Notes under the pieces: generated by a model
What the model was told of the DNA's origin: nothing
The model's database searches: none
Seen by the model: the letters and a program-made list of their open reading frames with translations, nothing else
Source of the DNA: Salminus brasiliensis
Lineage: Eukaryota; Chordata; Actinopteri; Characiformes; Bryconidae
DNA length: 64,000 nucleotides
Reading direction: 5' to 3'
NCBI RefSeq assembly: GCF_030463535.1
Contig: NC_132898.1
Location: forward strand, 25,374,662-25,438,661
Shown here: positions 1 to 11,431 of the stretch, one piece after another
How the letters are laid out: each line of letters begins with the position of its first letter
Position numbering within the stretch: position 1 is the stretch's first letter
Position numbers and translations under genes: made by a program

Positions 1-324
1 CCTGAGGAGACCGGGGCTGTTCCAGCGAGTCCTGACTGAGGCCGTGAATATTTAATGCTTTATGTATATTTATGAATCAGATGTTTATGTATTGTGGTGG
101 CTGGGAGTCACACTTATGAAGCTGAGAGTGTGGCTGGTTATATTGAGCATTGCACACGAAATCTAATGTAATATACAGAGTGTATTGTGTTTATTTTTTG
201 AGAGCATATTGTAATATAGTTTCTTTTAATGTGCACTATTCTGAGTAAAGCTGCACAGATTACAGAAGAAGGAAAAAACTTTAACTTTCAATGGATGTCA
301 GTGTAAAAACATTTTATTCCAAGT

Positions 325-775
325 CATTTTGGAGCATTTCTATTAATCAGTTCATCGTTATTCCATATTGTGGAGCATTTTCTATTTGTTCATTTGTCAT
401 TATCACATATTTTAGGGCCTTTCTATTGTTCCACCATTATACATATTCTGGAGCATTTCTATTGGTGCATCCATCATTATTCTATATTGTGAAGCATTTA
501 TATTGGCCCATGTAGTATTATGACATTGGGACATTTCTATGGGTTTATTTGTCATTATTTCATATTTTGGACAATTTCTAAATTTTATATGAATAAATGC
601 AATATTTGAAGAACATTTTGAAGCGTTTCTATTGGTCCATCCATTGGTGTGACATTTTTGAGAGCCCATTTATCAATATTGCTATTGGCCTATCCATCCA
701 TTATTCCATATTTTGGAGCATTTCTTTTGGCCCATTAATTTTTATTCCACATTTTTCAGCATTTCTATTGCTCTA
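325..775. repeat. Degenerate ~39-bp tandem repeat
   Basis: The phrase GGAGCATTTCTATT followed by a variant of GGTCCATCCATTATTCCATATT recurs about every 39 bases (for example near 332, 371, 449, 489 and 713), with many substitutions. Similar phrases recur singly elsewhere, for example near 10795 and 17830, so the unit probably derives from a dispersed element. The 74- and 85-residue ORFs here are by-products of the repeat. Confidence 0.65.
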
Positions 776-1429
776 ATTATCATGAATGTTTGACACAATG
801 CAACTGCCATTTTTACATGGTGAAAATGGAGTTTTTTGTCATGACAGCCATGATAAACAGCCTGGAAAAGTATTAATGCATAGGTATTAATATGGAGTGG
901 GTCCCCCTTTGCAGCTCTAATAGCAGGTTTGGAACTTGGAAGTTATTTGAGTCGGCAGAGCGTTTGTGCTCTGCTCTGAAAATTTACGTGGTCTTGCTGA
1001 GTTGCTGTGGTTCCTAAACGCTTCCACTTTTCAATAATACCCCTCAACAGTTGATTGTTGAATATCTGGAAGGGGAAAAATTTCACCAACTGACATGTTC
1101 TTTCACAGATGTTTGAAAAGGCAGACTGCATGGCTAGGGGTTTTATTTTATAGAGCTGTGGCAATAGGACTGAATAAAAACACCATGTGTCCCAATATTT
1201 TTGTCTATATAGGGTATATTGCAATTTGTTTTATAGGAATTTTAGGAAATGGATATAAAAAACACATCATCCTCTGTATAAAATGTGAGTAAAATCAAGG
1301 ATATTGTTTAAACAATCATAACAGTGGGATCTGAAGATTGACTGCACCACTGCCCTCTAGTGGTCGGGGTTTAAACACAAACTCAAAATGAAACACTGCC
1401 CCCAACCTTTGCATGTAAACTTTTTGTTT

Positions 1430-1838
1430 TTTATCCAATTTTTACCTAAATTTCTCCCCATTTTTTTCTGAGCCAGTTACTCTCCCCTCATCACTTTTTC
1501 AGTGCTCCCAATATTAGGAGAGGAAGGACAAGCACATGCCTCCTCCGATACATATGAAGTCAGACACCATTTTTTAGAACTGCTGCCTAGGCAGCATCAC
1601 TGTGCCGGATCCCCAGCTCTGATACATCAGCCAACAGAAGCCTGTGCCAACCAACATCACAGGGGAGAGAGCGCCATCTACCCACCAAAATGCATGCACC
1701 AAAGAGCATGGCCACTTGTGCTCTCTTAGGCTTCGGCTACTGATGCCAAAGCAGCTAACCCAGGATTCGAATTTGCGATCCTCGAGCCAGTGCATCAGCA
1801 TATTAGCCTGCTGAGCCACTCAAAGCCCCCCCTGCATG
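1430..1838 (-). mobile_element. tRNA-derived SINE, family S, copy 1
   Basis: Read on the minus strand, the element starts with a tRNA-like head: an A-box-like TGGCTCAGCAGG near 1820, then a B-box-like TTCGAATCC near 1770. A body follows with the GGGTAGATGGCGCTCTC phrase, ending in an AT-rich tail near 1430. The same head and body recur at about 33.1, 40.6, 52.8, 54.2, 57.1 and 63.1 kb. The pol III boxes and length (about 400 bp) are typical of fish tRNA-derived SINEs. The exact family name is not known to me. Confidence 0.7.
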
Positions 1839-2337
1839 TAAACTATTTAATAAAAATCAATACTGTGTTTTTGAGAATCAGTACAGTATTGCAATCTTAT
1901 TGTGATACTTCGATACAGGGCTGTTTTCTTACAAACTAGTGTCCTCAAACCCGTCCTGTTTGAGGACCTCTTTACAGCACATCAGCGCAGCTCTCAATTC
2001 AGTGACAGGCTGAAATCCCTGTAGCCTCTGCCCTGTTTATCACAGAGACGCTGGTGTTTAGACGCTGCTGGTGCGGAGTGTATTATCAAAGATGAAAAAA
2101 GACAACTCTGATCTTTCCAACATTACCCCTCTGATCTCTTTCCCTATTGAAGTGTGTGTGTAAATATGTAATCTCTGAGGGTCTGTGTGTGTGTATGTGT
2201 GTGCATATGTGTGTGCATGTGCAGTTTGCAAGGGTATGTGTGTCTGTGTATGTGCGTGCAGCAGAAACGAGTGGTTAACATGTAAAGAGCAGCGTAATGC
2301 CATCCTCCGGGCGAGAGACCCTGTGTGTGAGAGAGAG

Positions 2338-2832
2338 AATGAATGCATTTAGCTACTTTAAATTGCACCCATTGCTGACACAGATGAGCAAATGCACACA
2401 CACACATAGCTTGTATAGTGCCTGTGGAGAAGTATTGCCAATAGAACAGGACTCTCTGAAGTAGATAAACATGGACCTATTGTCATCATGCCTAATGCCA
2501 GGCTTGGGCTAGAGGGGTATAAACCCCTCAGCACTGAAGGGGGACTGTGTTCTATGGACTGATGGAGCTCTATTCAATACTTTTGGGATATGTTGGGGAG
2601 ATGGGGATGAGGTAGGGTGACAATCTTCCAACATCCTGACCTCACTAATGCTCTTGCTTCTGAATGCAATCAAATCATTACAGCAATGCTTCAAAATCTA
2701 ATAGAAGCCTTTTTCCCTGAACAGTAGAGACAGTTACTCCAACAAAAGCAGAATAAGGTTTTTTTAAGACCCTTGATTTCAGAAGAATCAGTGACTGGGT
2801 AGGTGTCCCAATACTTTTTTCCATAGAGTGTA
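2338..2832 (-). mobile_element. MITE family M, copy 1
   Basis: This copy lies on the minus strand relative to the family orientation I use. Its right end reads (reverse complement) CACTATATGG-like then AAAAGTATTGGGACACCT. The body carries the family landmarks: AGAGAACACAGTT-like, a GGGGTTTATACCCCTCTAG-like hairpin, and GTGAGGTCAGGATGTTGGA. No coding capacity is seen. At least ten other copies occur in the window. It looks like a nonautonomous DNA transposon about 450-530 bp long. Confidence 0.75.
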
Positions 2833-3476
2833 TGTGTATAGATATATATTTGCTTGCATGAGATTATCAATACATTTGATTCCTCTCAGCTCATTTTGGC
2901 TTGTTGGTATTGAAAGCCCCCTTAGCGCAGGCTGAATAAATCCACTTAGGATTCAGAGCGACCAGCGGTGAGTCAAGCATGGAGAAGCAGAGTCTCCGGT
3001 GGTGTAGTAGTGAAGAAAAACATCTCAGGTGACTCTCTGAGAAGTGGCTGTACCTCTGACTCCAAATCCCCTGGCCTTCGGAACATCACACTCTTATGAG
3101 TAGATCAGTGTGCTCTCCCATGGCATTGTTCCAATAAATCCATTACTTCCGGAGAGCGTGTGTTTATTAACCGTTCTCAGAGCACTGAGAAAGGGGCGGT
3201 TTTTCAGCATTACACATCAATACAACTGCACTGCTGGGACCAATCCTGCATCAGCAGATGTGGTCTGAGATGCTTGATAATTATGGAGCTGTTACTGTTT
3301 TCACTGGAACTGAGGCTCTGCTGTGAGGTCATTAAGGAGCAAACTCTTTCTATAGACTCCCCCCGACCCTTTTCTTGGTTCTATAAAGCACCAGACATGG
3401 TTCCTCTTTTTAAGACTATATAGAACTAAGGGTGTAGCAGATGAACTGTCAGACGGAAAGATACTCCACAGCCATA

Positions 3477-3480
<4 letters not shown>

Positions 3481-3528
<48 letters not shown>

Positions 3529-3529
3529 T
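3481..3529 (+). repeat. (CT)n microsatellite at a splice acceptor
   Basis: A perfect CT run of 19 dinucleotides (3481-3518) continues as ATCTCTCTCTTT up to the CAG acceptor at 3531-3533. The microsatellite therefore forms the polypyrimidine tract of the tex264 exon that starts at 3534. Confidence 0.95.
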
Positions 3530-3533
3530 TCAG

Positions 3534-3705
3534 GAGAGGAAGCTCTGCGCTCACCCATTCCTGGAGATCTACAGGGGTCAGCTGATCCACTACATGAGTC
3601 CACTGGCCAGGCAGGGGGACTTTGATGTGCCTGAGGTCAGACAGGTTCCAAAGAGACCACGGGACGGAGAGGAGTCAGAGGAAGACGGGAGGACTGACAT
3701 CACAG
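3534..3705 (+). CDS. tex264: TEX264 ER-phagy receptor, penultimate coding exon
   Basis: TEX264 is a single-pass ER membrane protein that acts as a receptor for selective autophagy of the ER. This exon encodes 57 residues plus one base and covers the end of the GyrI-like domain. It begins ERKLCAHPFLEIY and contains PLARQGDF followed by VPE, which closely resembles the human segments ERKLCAYPRLEIY and PLARQGDFYVPE as I remember them. The acceptor is CTTTCAG before GAG (phase 0) and the donor is ATCACAG before GTGATC (phase 1). An acidic stretch near the end begins the disordered C-terminal tail. The upstream exons for the membrane segment and most of the domain are outside the window. Identity is sure; duplicate status (a/b copy) is unknown. 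Confidence 0.93.
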
Positions 3706-4245
3706 GTGATCTCTTGGGGGAAAAATGGGTTATCTGTGGGTTCCTGATAGGATTATGGGGTACAGTTCCACATGCAGATCCATTATACTGTGAAAAGAGA
3801 AAGCTGGCGTGACATGCCGGTACACTTCTGGGTTTTCCAGGAACATTTCTGAGGAATGGTGAAAAAAAATGTGGTAGAACAATAGGTGGTTCACACATTC
3901 CCGTAACGGCTCCATTGAAGAATCCAAAGAACTGTTTCAACCACAAGGGAACGCAATCTGTAAAACTGCCAGCTGTGGTCGATCAGGTACCAGTCCGGGA
4001 GCATGCACACCTGCTGAAAAACCCTTATCCATAACAATAAGAATTACTCACTAACATTTCTAACAGACGTATTCCCGCTTACCAACAGTATCCAGGTGCG
4101 GAAAGCATATTTCGATTTGAGTGATCCGATCTTAATCTGATTACAACACGGCCTGGGCATGTTTACATCTCACTTTTCACACGGTCAAGTGAAATCCAAA
4201 TATGATCACTGGAACAACATGTTTCTCTTAAACAACACATTTCAT

Positions 4246-4662
4246 GTACACTATATGGACAAAAGTATTGGGACACCTGCTTACTCATTGTTTCCATTTA
4301 TTGTAAAAACACTGCTGTGAGGATTTGGTTGTATTCAGCGCTAAGAGCATTAGTGAGGACAGAATGTTGGATGATTACCACTCCAGCTCATCTCAGAAGT
4401 ACTGGACGGAGCACCATCTCATCATTCCAGAGAACACAGTGCCAGTGCTCTAAGCTTAATGCTGGGGGCCTTTATACCACTTCAGCCTACCTCTGGCATT
4501 CGGCATGGTGCCAATAGCTTCATGTTTACCTGCTCCAGAGAGTCCTATTTTGTTGGCAATACTCTCTACGGGGACTAGATGCTGTGTGTGTGCATTTGTG
4601 TACAACTTAAAGCAACTCAATGAATTCATTCATTGTCCACAAACATTTGAATGTATATAAGA
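4246..4662 (+). mobile_element. MITE family M, copy 2
   Basis: This copy begins ACACTATATGGACAAAAGTA followed by TTGGGACACCTGCT, and ends with a degenerate inverted counterpart, CCACAAACATTTG plus AATGTATATA. The internal landmarks are present: AGAACACAGTGCC, GGGGGCCTTTATACC and CATGGTGCCAATAG. It is a nearly full-length insertion in the last tex264 intron. Confidence 0.8.
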
Positions 4663-5397
4663 GGTTTTCCACAAATGTGAAGAACCCTTTAACCAGGCAA
4701 GAAACCATTTAAACCAACCATAGCCTTTACTAAAGTAATACATTTCCTTCCAGAACCTTTTTACTCTACTCAAGTACCCTTAAAGAACCACACTGAAGGT
4801 AATGGAAATGGTGCATTCAAAGTTGAAATCTAACACTTCTATTGTAAAGCTGCACACTCTAGCCATGTGTGAAAGTGAGAATAAGAGTGTGTGTAAGTGT
4901 GTTTGTGCATGTTATGAAGGTACTGTGTGTTACTGGATCACTAGTGCTTCTGGTCTGGACTGGAATAATGGAAAAAAGAAACACGGCTGCTCTGTTTGTG
5001 TCAAGGTGAGAGGTTTGAGTGAGAGGTTTGATAGATACCCTCAGCAGGAGCTGAAGGACGTGTTGTACACACCAGCTGTCCCACTGTGTGTAAGTGTGTG
5101 TGGGGATGCTCTCCTAGGTGTGCTAACCCCACCTGTCAGTCTGCCACTCTTGACGAGTCTGGGGAAGGTTTGCTATTAACTAATAGAGCCGGAGCAGAGA
5201 GGTGTTGTAATTATCTCCATGACATCGTCCAGGTTGTGTTTGTTGTTTGTGTAGATGGTTTTACACGCCTCTTCCCTGCTATCGCCCCCTGCTGTTCACT
5301 CCTGCTGTGTGAGACTTCTGCTAGTGACCAGAACACATATGCTGGAAACCTGCTGGAGAACAAACAGACTGCTAGCATTTTAATGTAGTCATTAAGT

Positions 5398-5730
5398 AAT
5401 GCACACACACAGCTTAACGAGTCACTGTAGAAAAGGATTGCTAATAGTATAGGACTCTATTGGCACCATGCCTAAAGCCAGGTGTGGGCTATGAGGGGTA
5501 TGAAGCCCACCCAGCATTAAGCTGTGGAGCAAGAGAACTGTGTTCTCTGGAATAATGATTGGTGGTTCTCCATTCAGTACTTTTGGGATTAGTTGGGGAG
5601 TTGGGGGTGAGGTAGGGTGGTGATTATCCGACATCCTGACCACACCCACTAACGCTCTGAATGCAATCAAATCCTCACAGCAATGTTCCAAATTCTAGTA
5701 GAAAGCCTTCCCTGTAGTAAAAGGCCTTTA
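5398..5730 (-). mobile_element. MITE family M, copy 3 (truncated)
   Basis: The body is in minus orientation, from the CACACACACAGCTT phrase through the TATTGGCACCATGCCT and GAACTGTGTTCTCTGG landmarks to AATTCTAGTAGAAAGCCTTC. Both terminal inverted repeats are missing, so this is a decayed copy. Confidence 0.75.
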
Positions 5731-6129
5731 TATGTGAGGATGTCACCCGTCCACTCTCTTCAGCTCCTCATGGGTTACATATGGGGTAACAAAGTGATGC
5801 TTCCCCAAGACTTCAAACGTGTCATTAGAAAGTGCTGATCTTCATCACTTTTCCACTGATTGATGCAGCACTTTTACGGCGGGGGACAGACTGAGGGTGT
5901 TTTTCCAGCCGTGGCGCTATTATCATTAACTCCGGATCACACGAGTGCAGACACCTGTGCTGTGAATGAATCAGCGAGACCAATTTATACATTTTAACAC
6001 ACATCCTCACCATGACAGACGTCATGTGTGGGAACACATGAATATTTCATAAGGGAACCGTCTCAGAACCTATATGGACAATCAAAATATGTGTGCAAAA
6101 ATAATGCAACACAAATTATGGTGGACAGC

Positions 6130-6600
6130 CTTTTTTTAATGGTTGTAGTTCATAGCCTTTTTAGCCTTTTGAAGTCTTCTTTTGGGAGCTTTAAGACCTT
6201 TGTAGGCATTTTAAGGCTTTTGTACAAATTGAAAAATACATTTTTATGTATTTCTGTAGCCTTCTAAGGCCTTTTAAGCATTTTTCTAAGCATTTTTAAG
6301 AACTTTTAAATCATTGTATAGCCCTTTTAAAGACCTTTAATGCATTTTCAAAGCTTTCTAAGGCTTTTTTTCTGAAGTATGTTAAGATCCTTTTAAACAT
6401 TGGTAAGGGATTAAGCATTTTGAAGCATTTTAAGACCTCTTTCAGGCTTTTTAATTGTCTTTTAAAGCATTTTTGGTGTTTCTTATGCATTTCTTAGGCT
6501 TCTAATGCCTTTAAAGACCTTTTTAAGATTATTTAAAGTCTGTTAAGCTTTCAAGGCATTTTTAAAGCTGTCTGGAGCATTTTACTTCTTTAAATATTTC
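6130..6600. repeat. Degenerate short-period T-rich repeat
   Basis: Variants of TTTTAAGCATTTT and TTAAGACCTTTT recur roughly every 12-15 bases over about 470 bases. The composition is very T-rich on the plus strand. No conserved frame is present. It looks like a decayed simple or satellite-like tract within the tex264 intron. Confidence 0.6.
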
Positions 6601-6973
6601 AAGGGATTCATTCCAAGAAAAGCTGATTGTTGTGATCTAAACTAAGGGCCAGCTTCATAAAACCATGAAATGTCCATTTTGTAAAGTCACTGTGACCATG
6701 ATCAGCACACCGCTGTCTGTGACCTCAGTAATAGCTTGTTAAAACTCACATGCTAATGAGCTATTGCATATTAATGACCAACACTCAGCTCTTGCCTGGG
6801 TCCCAAAATGAACCAAAAACCACTGAGGCAGAAACATGGAGGAACAGACGTAGTCTTTAGTAAAATAATAGCAGCAAGAAAAGAATAATGAAATTAAAGA
6901 AATATATGATAAACAATATTAATATCAACACAGTATCAAATGTAACAGTACCTTCTGTCTTAAACTGATCAGA

Positions 6974-7178
6974 TATTGGATGGAGCTCCATTACTCCAGA
7001 GAACACAGTTCCACTTCTCCACAGCCCAGTGCTGGAGGGGTTTGTACCCCTCTAGCCCAAGCTTGGCCTTGGATGTAGCGACATTAAGTTATATGGCTAT
7101 GGAAAGGATGCAAGCTGTTGAGAAAACAGCTCAAGGGGTGTCTTCATACTTTTGGACACATATGGTATATTGTGTATG
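6974..7178 (+). mobile_element. MITE family M, copy 4 (fragment)
   Basis: This is a plus-oriented fragment starting at ATTGGATGGAGCTCCATTAC, with AGAGAACACAGTTCCACTTC and the GGGGTTTGTACCCCTCTAGC hairpin. It ends in GGTGTCTTCATACTTTTGGA before a decayed terminus. Confidence 0.7.
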
Positions 7179-7724
7179 GTGAAAAAGTCCATTCTGAAGT
7201 AGCAGATTCGCTCTCTCCCTCCCTCTCTTTGTCGTTTGAGCTATCTGGGGTCAATCTCAGCTCTGCCTCCATGACAGAAAATATATATATATATACACAT
7301 AAACAGACGGCGGCTGATAAACACACAGCATCAGCCTCGGAAGCGCTGATTGAAGCAAGAAACAGCTGGACAGCAGGACACTCCCTGTTGTTTATCACTG
7401 CGAAAACAACACATGTCCATGCTTTTTGTGAGACGCATGTATTTCTGTGAGAACAACAAACACATGTTTGACCACTGTAAGAGCCGTACAGTGAAAATTA
7501 CAGTAAGCGGTGAATCTTAGATACTGGCATAGTAGTCACGGGCTCTCCAGCGTACACACGCAGATGATAGATAAGCCTGTCCTCTTGTATTATGCAAAGT
7601 AAACATGACCCAAATAAGCTAATGCAGCCGACAACAAAAGAAATCTGTTAGAAACACCTGAATGGAAGCAAGTGGCAACAATGAAGGGGAACCAGTAGAA
7701 AACTAGCTTTAGTAAGGCTAACGA

Positions 7725-9925
7725 GCATTAAGAAACTCTCAGTAAATCTTTAGCATGGAAACTATGATTGAAAGCTATTGATAATTAGCATTTTGAAAAC
7801 AGGTGATAAATATTTTGCATTATTAAAAGTGTGGAAATCAATGTCTGATAGCTATGGGTAAATGGATAGCATTATAAAAGCTGTTGATAAATAGGTAGCA
7901 TTATAAAAACTAGAGGAAAATACTTTGTTAGCATTATAAAAGCTAATGGTAAATAATTAGCATTGTGAAAGCTAGAGGTAAATAGTTAGCATTATTAAAG
8001 CTGTTGATACATATTGAGCATTATACAAACATTATGTATTATGAAAGTCAATGGTAAATAGTTAACATTTAAAAGGTTTTGGTATTTATCATTATGAAAG
8101 CTTGTGGTAAATTGTTCGCATTTTAAAAGCTAATGGTTAATATTTAGCATTATGCGGTAAATAGTGAGCATTATTAAAGCTTTTGATAAATATGGAAAAT
8201 TATAAAAGTTTCAGTAAAATGCTTAGCATTATTAAAGTTAAGGTAAATAGTTAGCATTTTGAAAGCAAGTGGTAAATAGTTAACATTATGAAAGCTAGTG
8301 GTCAATAGTTAACATTATGAAAGCTAGTGGTCAATAGTTAGCATTATGAAAGCTAGTGGTCAATAGTTAGCATTATGAAAGCTAGTGGTCAATAGTTAAC
8401 ATTATGAAAGCTAGTGGTCAATAGTTAGCATTATGAAAGCTAGTGGTCAATAGTTAACATTATGAAAGCTAGTGGTCAATAGTTAGCATTATGAAAGCTA
8501 GTGGTCAATAGTTAACATTATGAAAGCTAGTGGTCAATAGTTAGCATTATGAAAGCTAGTGGTCAATAGTTAGCATTATGAAAGCTAGTGGTCAATAGTT
8601 AACATTATGAATGCTTTTGGTATCGAGCATAATAAAAGCTAGTGGTCAGTAGTTAGCATTATGAAAGCTAGTGGTCAATAGTTAGCATTATGAAAGCTAG
8701 TGGTCAATAGTTAGCATTATGAAAGCTAGTGGTCAATAGTTAGCATTATGAAAGCTAGTGGTCAATAGTTAACATTATGAAAGCTAGTTAACATTATATA
8801 AGGTATTTGTAAATGTTAGCATTATGAAAGCTAGTGGTCAGTAGTTAGCATTATGAAAGCTAGTGGTCAATAGTTAACATTATGAAAGCTAGTTAACATT
8901 ATATAAGGTATTTGTAAATGTTAGCATTATGAAAGCTAGTGGTCAGTAGTTAGCATTATGAAAGCTAGTGGTCAATAGTTAACATTATGAAAGCTAGTTA
9001 ACATTATATAAGGTATTTGTAAATGTTTGCATTATAATAGCTATTGTATTGCGCATTATGAAAGCTATTTGGTCAGTAGTTAGCATTATGAAAGCTAGTG
9101 GTCAGTAGTTAACATTATGAAAGCTAGTTAACATTATATAAGGTATTTGTAAATGTTAGCATTATGAAAGCTAGTGGTCAGTAGTTAGCATTATGAAAGC
9201 TAGTGGTCAATAGTTAACATTATGAAAGCTAGTTAACATTATATAAGGTATTTGTAAATGTTAGCATTATGAAAGCTAGTGGTCAGTAGTTAGCATTATG
9301 AAAGCTAGTGGTCAGTAGTTAACATTATGAAAGCTAGTGGTCAGTAGTTAGCATTATGAAAGCTATTTGGTCAGTAGTTAGCATTATGAAAGCTAGTGGT
9401 CAGTAGTTAACATTATGAAAGCTAGTGGTCAATAGTTAACATTATGAAAGCTAGTGGTCAATAGTTAACATTATGAAAGCTAGTGGTCAATAGTTAGCAT
9501 TATGAAAGCTAGTGGTCAATAGTTAGCATTATGAAAGCTAGTGGTCAATAGTTAACATTATGAAAGCTAGTGGTCAATAGTTAGCATTATGAAAGCTAGT
9601 GGTCAATAGTTAGCATTATGAAAGCTAGTGGTCAATAGTTAACATTATGAATGCTTTTGGTATCGAGCATAATAAAAGCTAGTGGTCAGTAGTTAGCATT
9701 ATGAAAGCTAGTGGTCAATAGTTAGCATTATGAAAGCTAGTGGTCAGTAGTTAAAATTATGAAAGCTAGTGGTAAATAGTTAGCATTATGAAAGCTAGTG
9801 GTCAGTAGTTAACATTATGAAAGCTAGTTAACATTATATAAGGTATTTGTAAATGTTAGCATTATAATAGCTATTGTATTTAGCATTAAGAAAGCTCGTG
9901 GTTAATAGTTGACATTCTGAGAGGT
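7725..9925. repeat. 29-bp minisatellite array with 105-bp higher-order unit
   Basis: The core unit is 29 bases: TTAGCATTATGAAAGCTAG plus TGGTCAATAG, with alternation of TTAGC/TTAAC and CAATAG/CAGTAG. The centre, about 8280-9800, is nearly homogeneous. The left flank, 7725-8280, is strongly degenerate, as expected of older units at an array edge. A compound unit of 105 bases (29+29+19+28, with a TATATAAGGTATTTGTAAAT segment) is repeated with starts at 8815, 8920 and 9025, and again at 9155 and 9260. A marker variant GAATGCTTTTGGTATCGAGC occurs near 8610 and near 9650, about 1040 bases apart, which implies duplication of a large block. The array sits wholly inside the last tex264 intron. Confidence 0.95.
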
Positions 9926-11084
9926 AGAGTAGTGATCTGAAAATACAGAAAGGGTGACTGCAAGAGGAAGTGAAGGAAATTGGGAATAGCTGTATTTGTT
10001 GGGTGACGTCAGGCTAAAGATAAACATTTTAGACATGTCTGCTTCTGAAAACTGTGTGTTGGCCCTCATTAGCATGCTGTTACCAGGCCAGCGTTTCTTG
10101 GCGTGTTCCTGAAGGCCGAGAGTCAGCACTGTGATGCTTCTCCCCAATTAAAAACACTAGAAGTGTGACAATACTGTTTACTTTGAGGCTGTAGAACGCT
10201 AATTATCTGGAAAGGTCTCGTGTTTGTCAGCCACACACACAAGCACAGCAGCCTGGCTTAGTCACACAAACACACACGGACATACACATAGTTGTCTTTA
10301 GCTCTGCAGAACACTAATTATCCTGAAAGGTCTCACATTCAACAGCTATACAGCTAAACACACACACACACACACAGCTCTCACCATAGCTAACTTCAGA
10401 AAGTTGTGCTAATTATCTAGCTGTAACCCAAGAAAAGAGAGCTGGAATAGCAGAGTAAATAGAGCTCCAGAACTGTACTTCAGCACACACACAGGGGCTT
10501 GCTGATTTATGAGAGTGGAAAACTTTACACACCACTTAATTACGGATTTGGCCCTGTTAGCTGTGAGCCTCACACACAGAGACTCCCGCTAATTATTTAC
10601 CTGCACACTGAGGGTGTTTATCTGGGTGCTTGTCTGTAATTTTACATGCATGTATGCACAATATTTATGTGCATGTGTGTGAGTCTGTGTTTGTAGATTT
10701 TAAAGACAAAAATTAACCCCTAAAATGCTGCTGACTTTGTAAAGTGCATTGCTTTTAGGACTTTTAAGGTAACGTGATTAACTCTCAAATAGTTTATTCC
10801 AAGAGTGTTTCTATTGGTCCATTTATCCAGATTTATTTACACAGTGTATAGAACAGCTACACGGTTCAAACTATGGACAAACTAAAAATGGACAAAAATG
10901 GAGATACTTGTGTTTTTTGGACTGCACAAATTGGGCTTTTTATCATTAAAGATCATTACAGGCTCCTACATATTTTCGCTGTCATGCAAAAAATCTGGGT
11001 CTATATTTTGGTTGTTTTTCAGTGTTATGACAGAATCCAACGACCAACAACTAGGTACTTGCATTTATTTAATACTTATGGGAT
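9926..11084. other. tex264 intron, unique-looking sequence
   Basis: This is noncoding intronic sequence between the minisatellite and the AT-rich repeats. It holds a few short CA runs (about 10230-10380) and several AGCTAATTAT-like AT-rich motifs recurring at 10200, 10315, 10410 and 10588. I recognised no exon. Confidence 0.5.
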
Positions 11085-11213
11085 ATATTATTATTATTAT
11101 TATTATTATTATTACAAATAGGTCCTTAAATATAAATAATACATATGGGATGTATATTTTCATATAATATTATACAATTATATAGAGATACTTATATAAT
11201 ACATATGTACATG

Positions 11214-11278
<65 letters not shown>

Positions 11279-11284
11279 TTTTTT

Positions 11285-11334
<50 letters not shown>
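11085..11334. repeat. (ATT)n, (TA)n and poly-T cluster
   Basis: An ATT run lies at about 11085-11115. A TA run spans 11215-11273. A second TA run is followed by a 30-base poly-T tract ending at 11334. Together they form a low-complexity block about 100 bases before the final tex264 exon. Length here is likely polymorphic and unreliable in assembly. Confidence 0.95.
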
Positions 11335-11335
<1 letters not shown>

Positions 11336-11431
11336 GCATGGTCATTCCTAATGTTTTTTGAATGTGAACTTTTGAATGGTTGTGTTTGACAAAGTATATG
11401 TGTGTGTGTGTGCGCATGTATGCACATCCAG

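Larger units (their letters stand above)
1..3533. other. Probable tex264 intron, no exon recognised
   Basis: This stretch precedes the first recognisable tex264 exon. I found no match to the N-terminal membrane segment or GyrI-like domain of TEX264 in any frame, so those exons should lie upstream of the window and this is probably intron. It holds a 39-bp degenerate tandem repeat, a SINE and a MITE, listed separately. The first ~55 bases are relatively GC-rich and open in two frames before stops. They could be the tail of another exon, but nothing identifies them. Confidence 0.5.

Noticed and set aside
1..51. Possible C-terminal end of an upstream gene
   Set aside because: Two frames end within 51 bases, but there is no identity to any protein I recognise and the tex264 5' exons are expected further upstream. 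Too short to support.
7725..9925. Regular repeats considered as a CRISPR-like array
   Set aside because: There are no unique spacers. The units are head-to-tail copies of one 29-bp sequence in a vertebrate intron.
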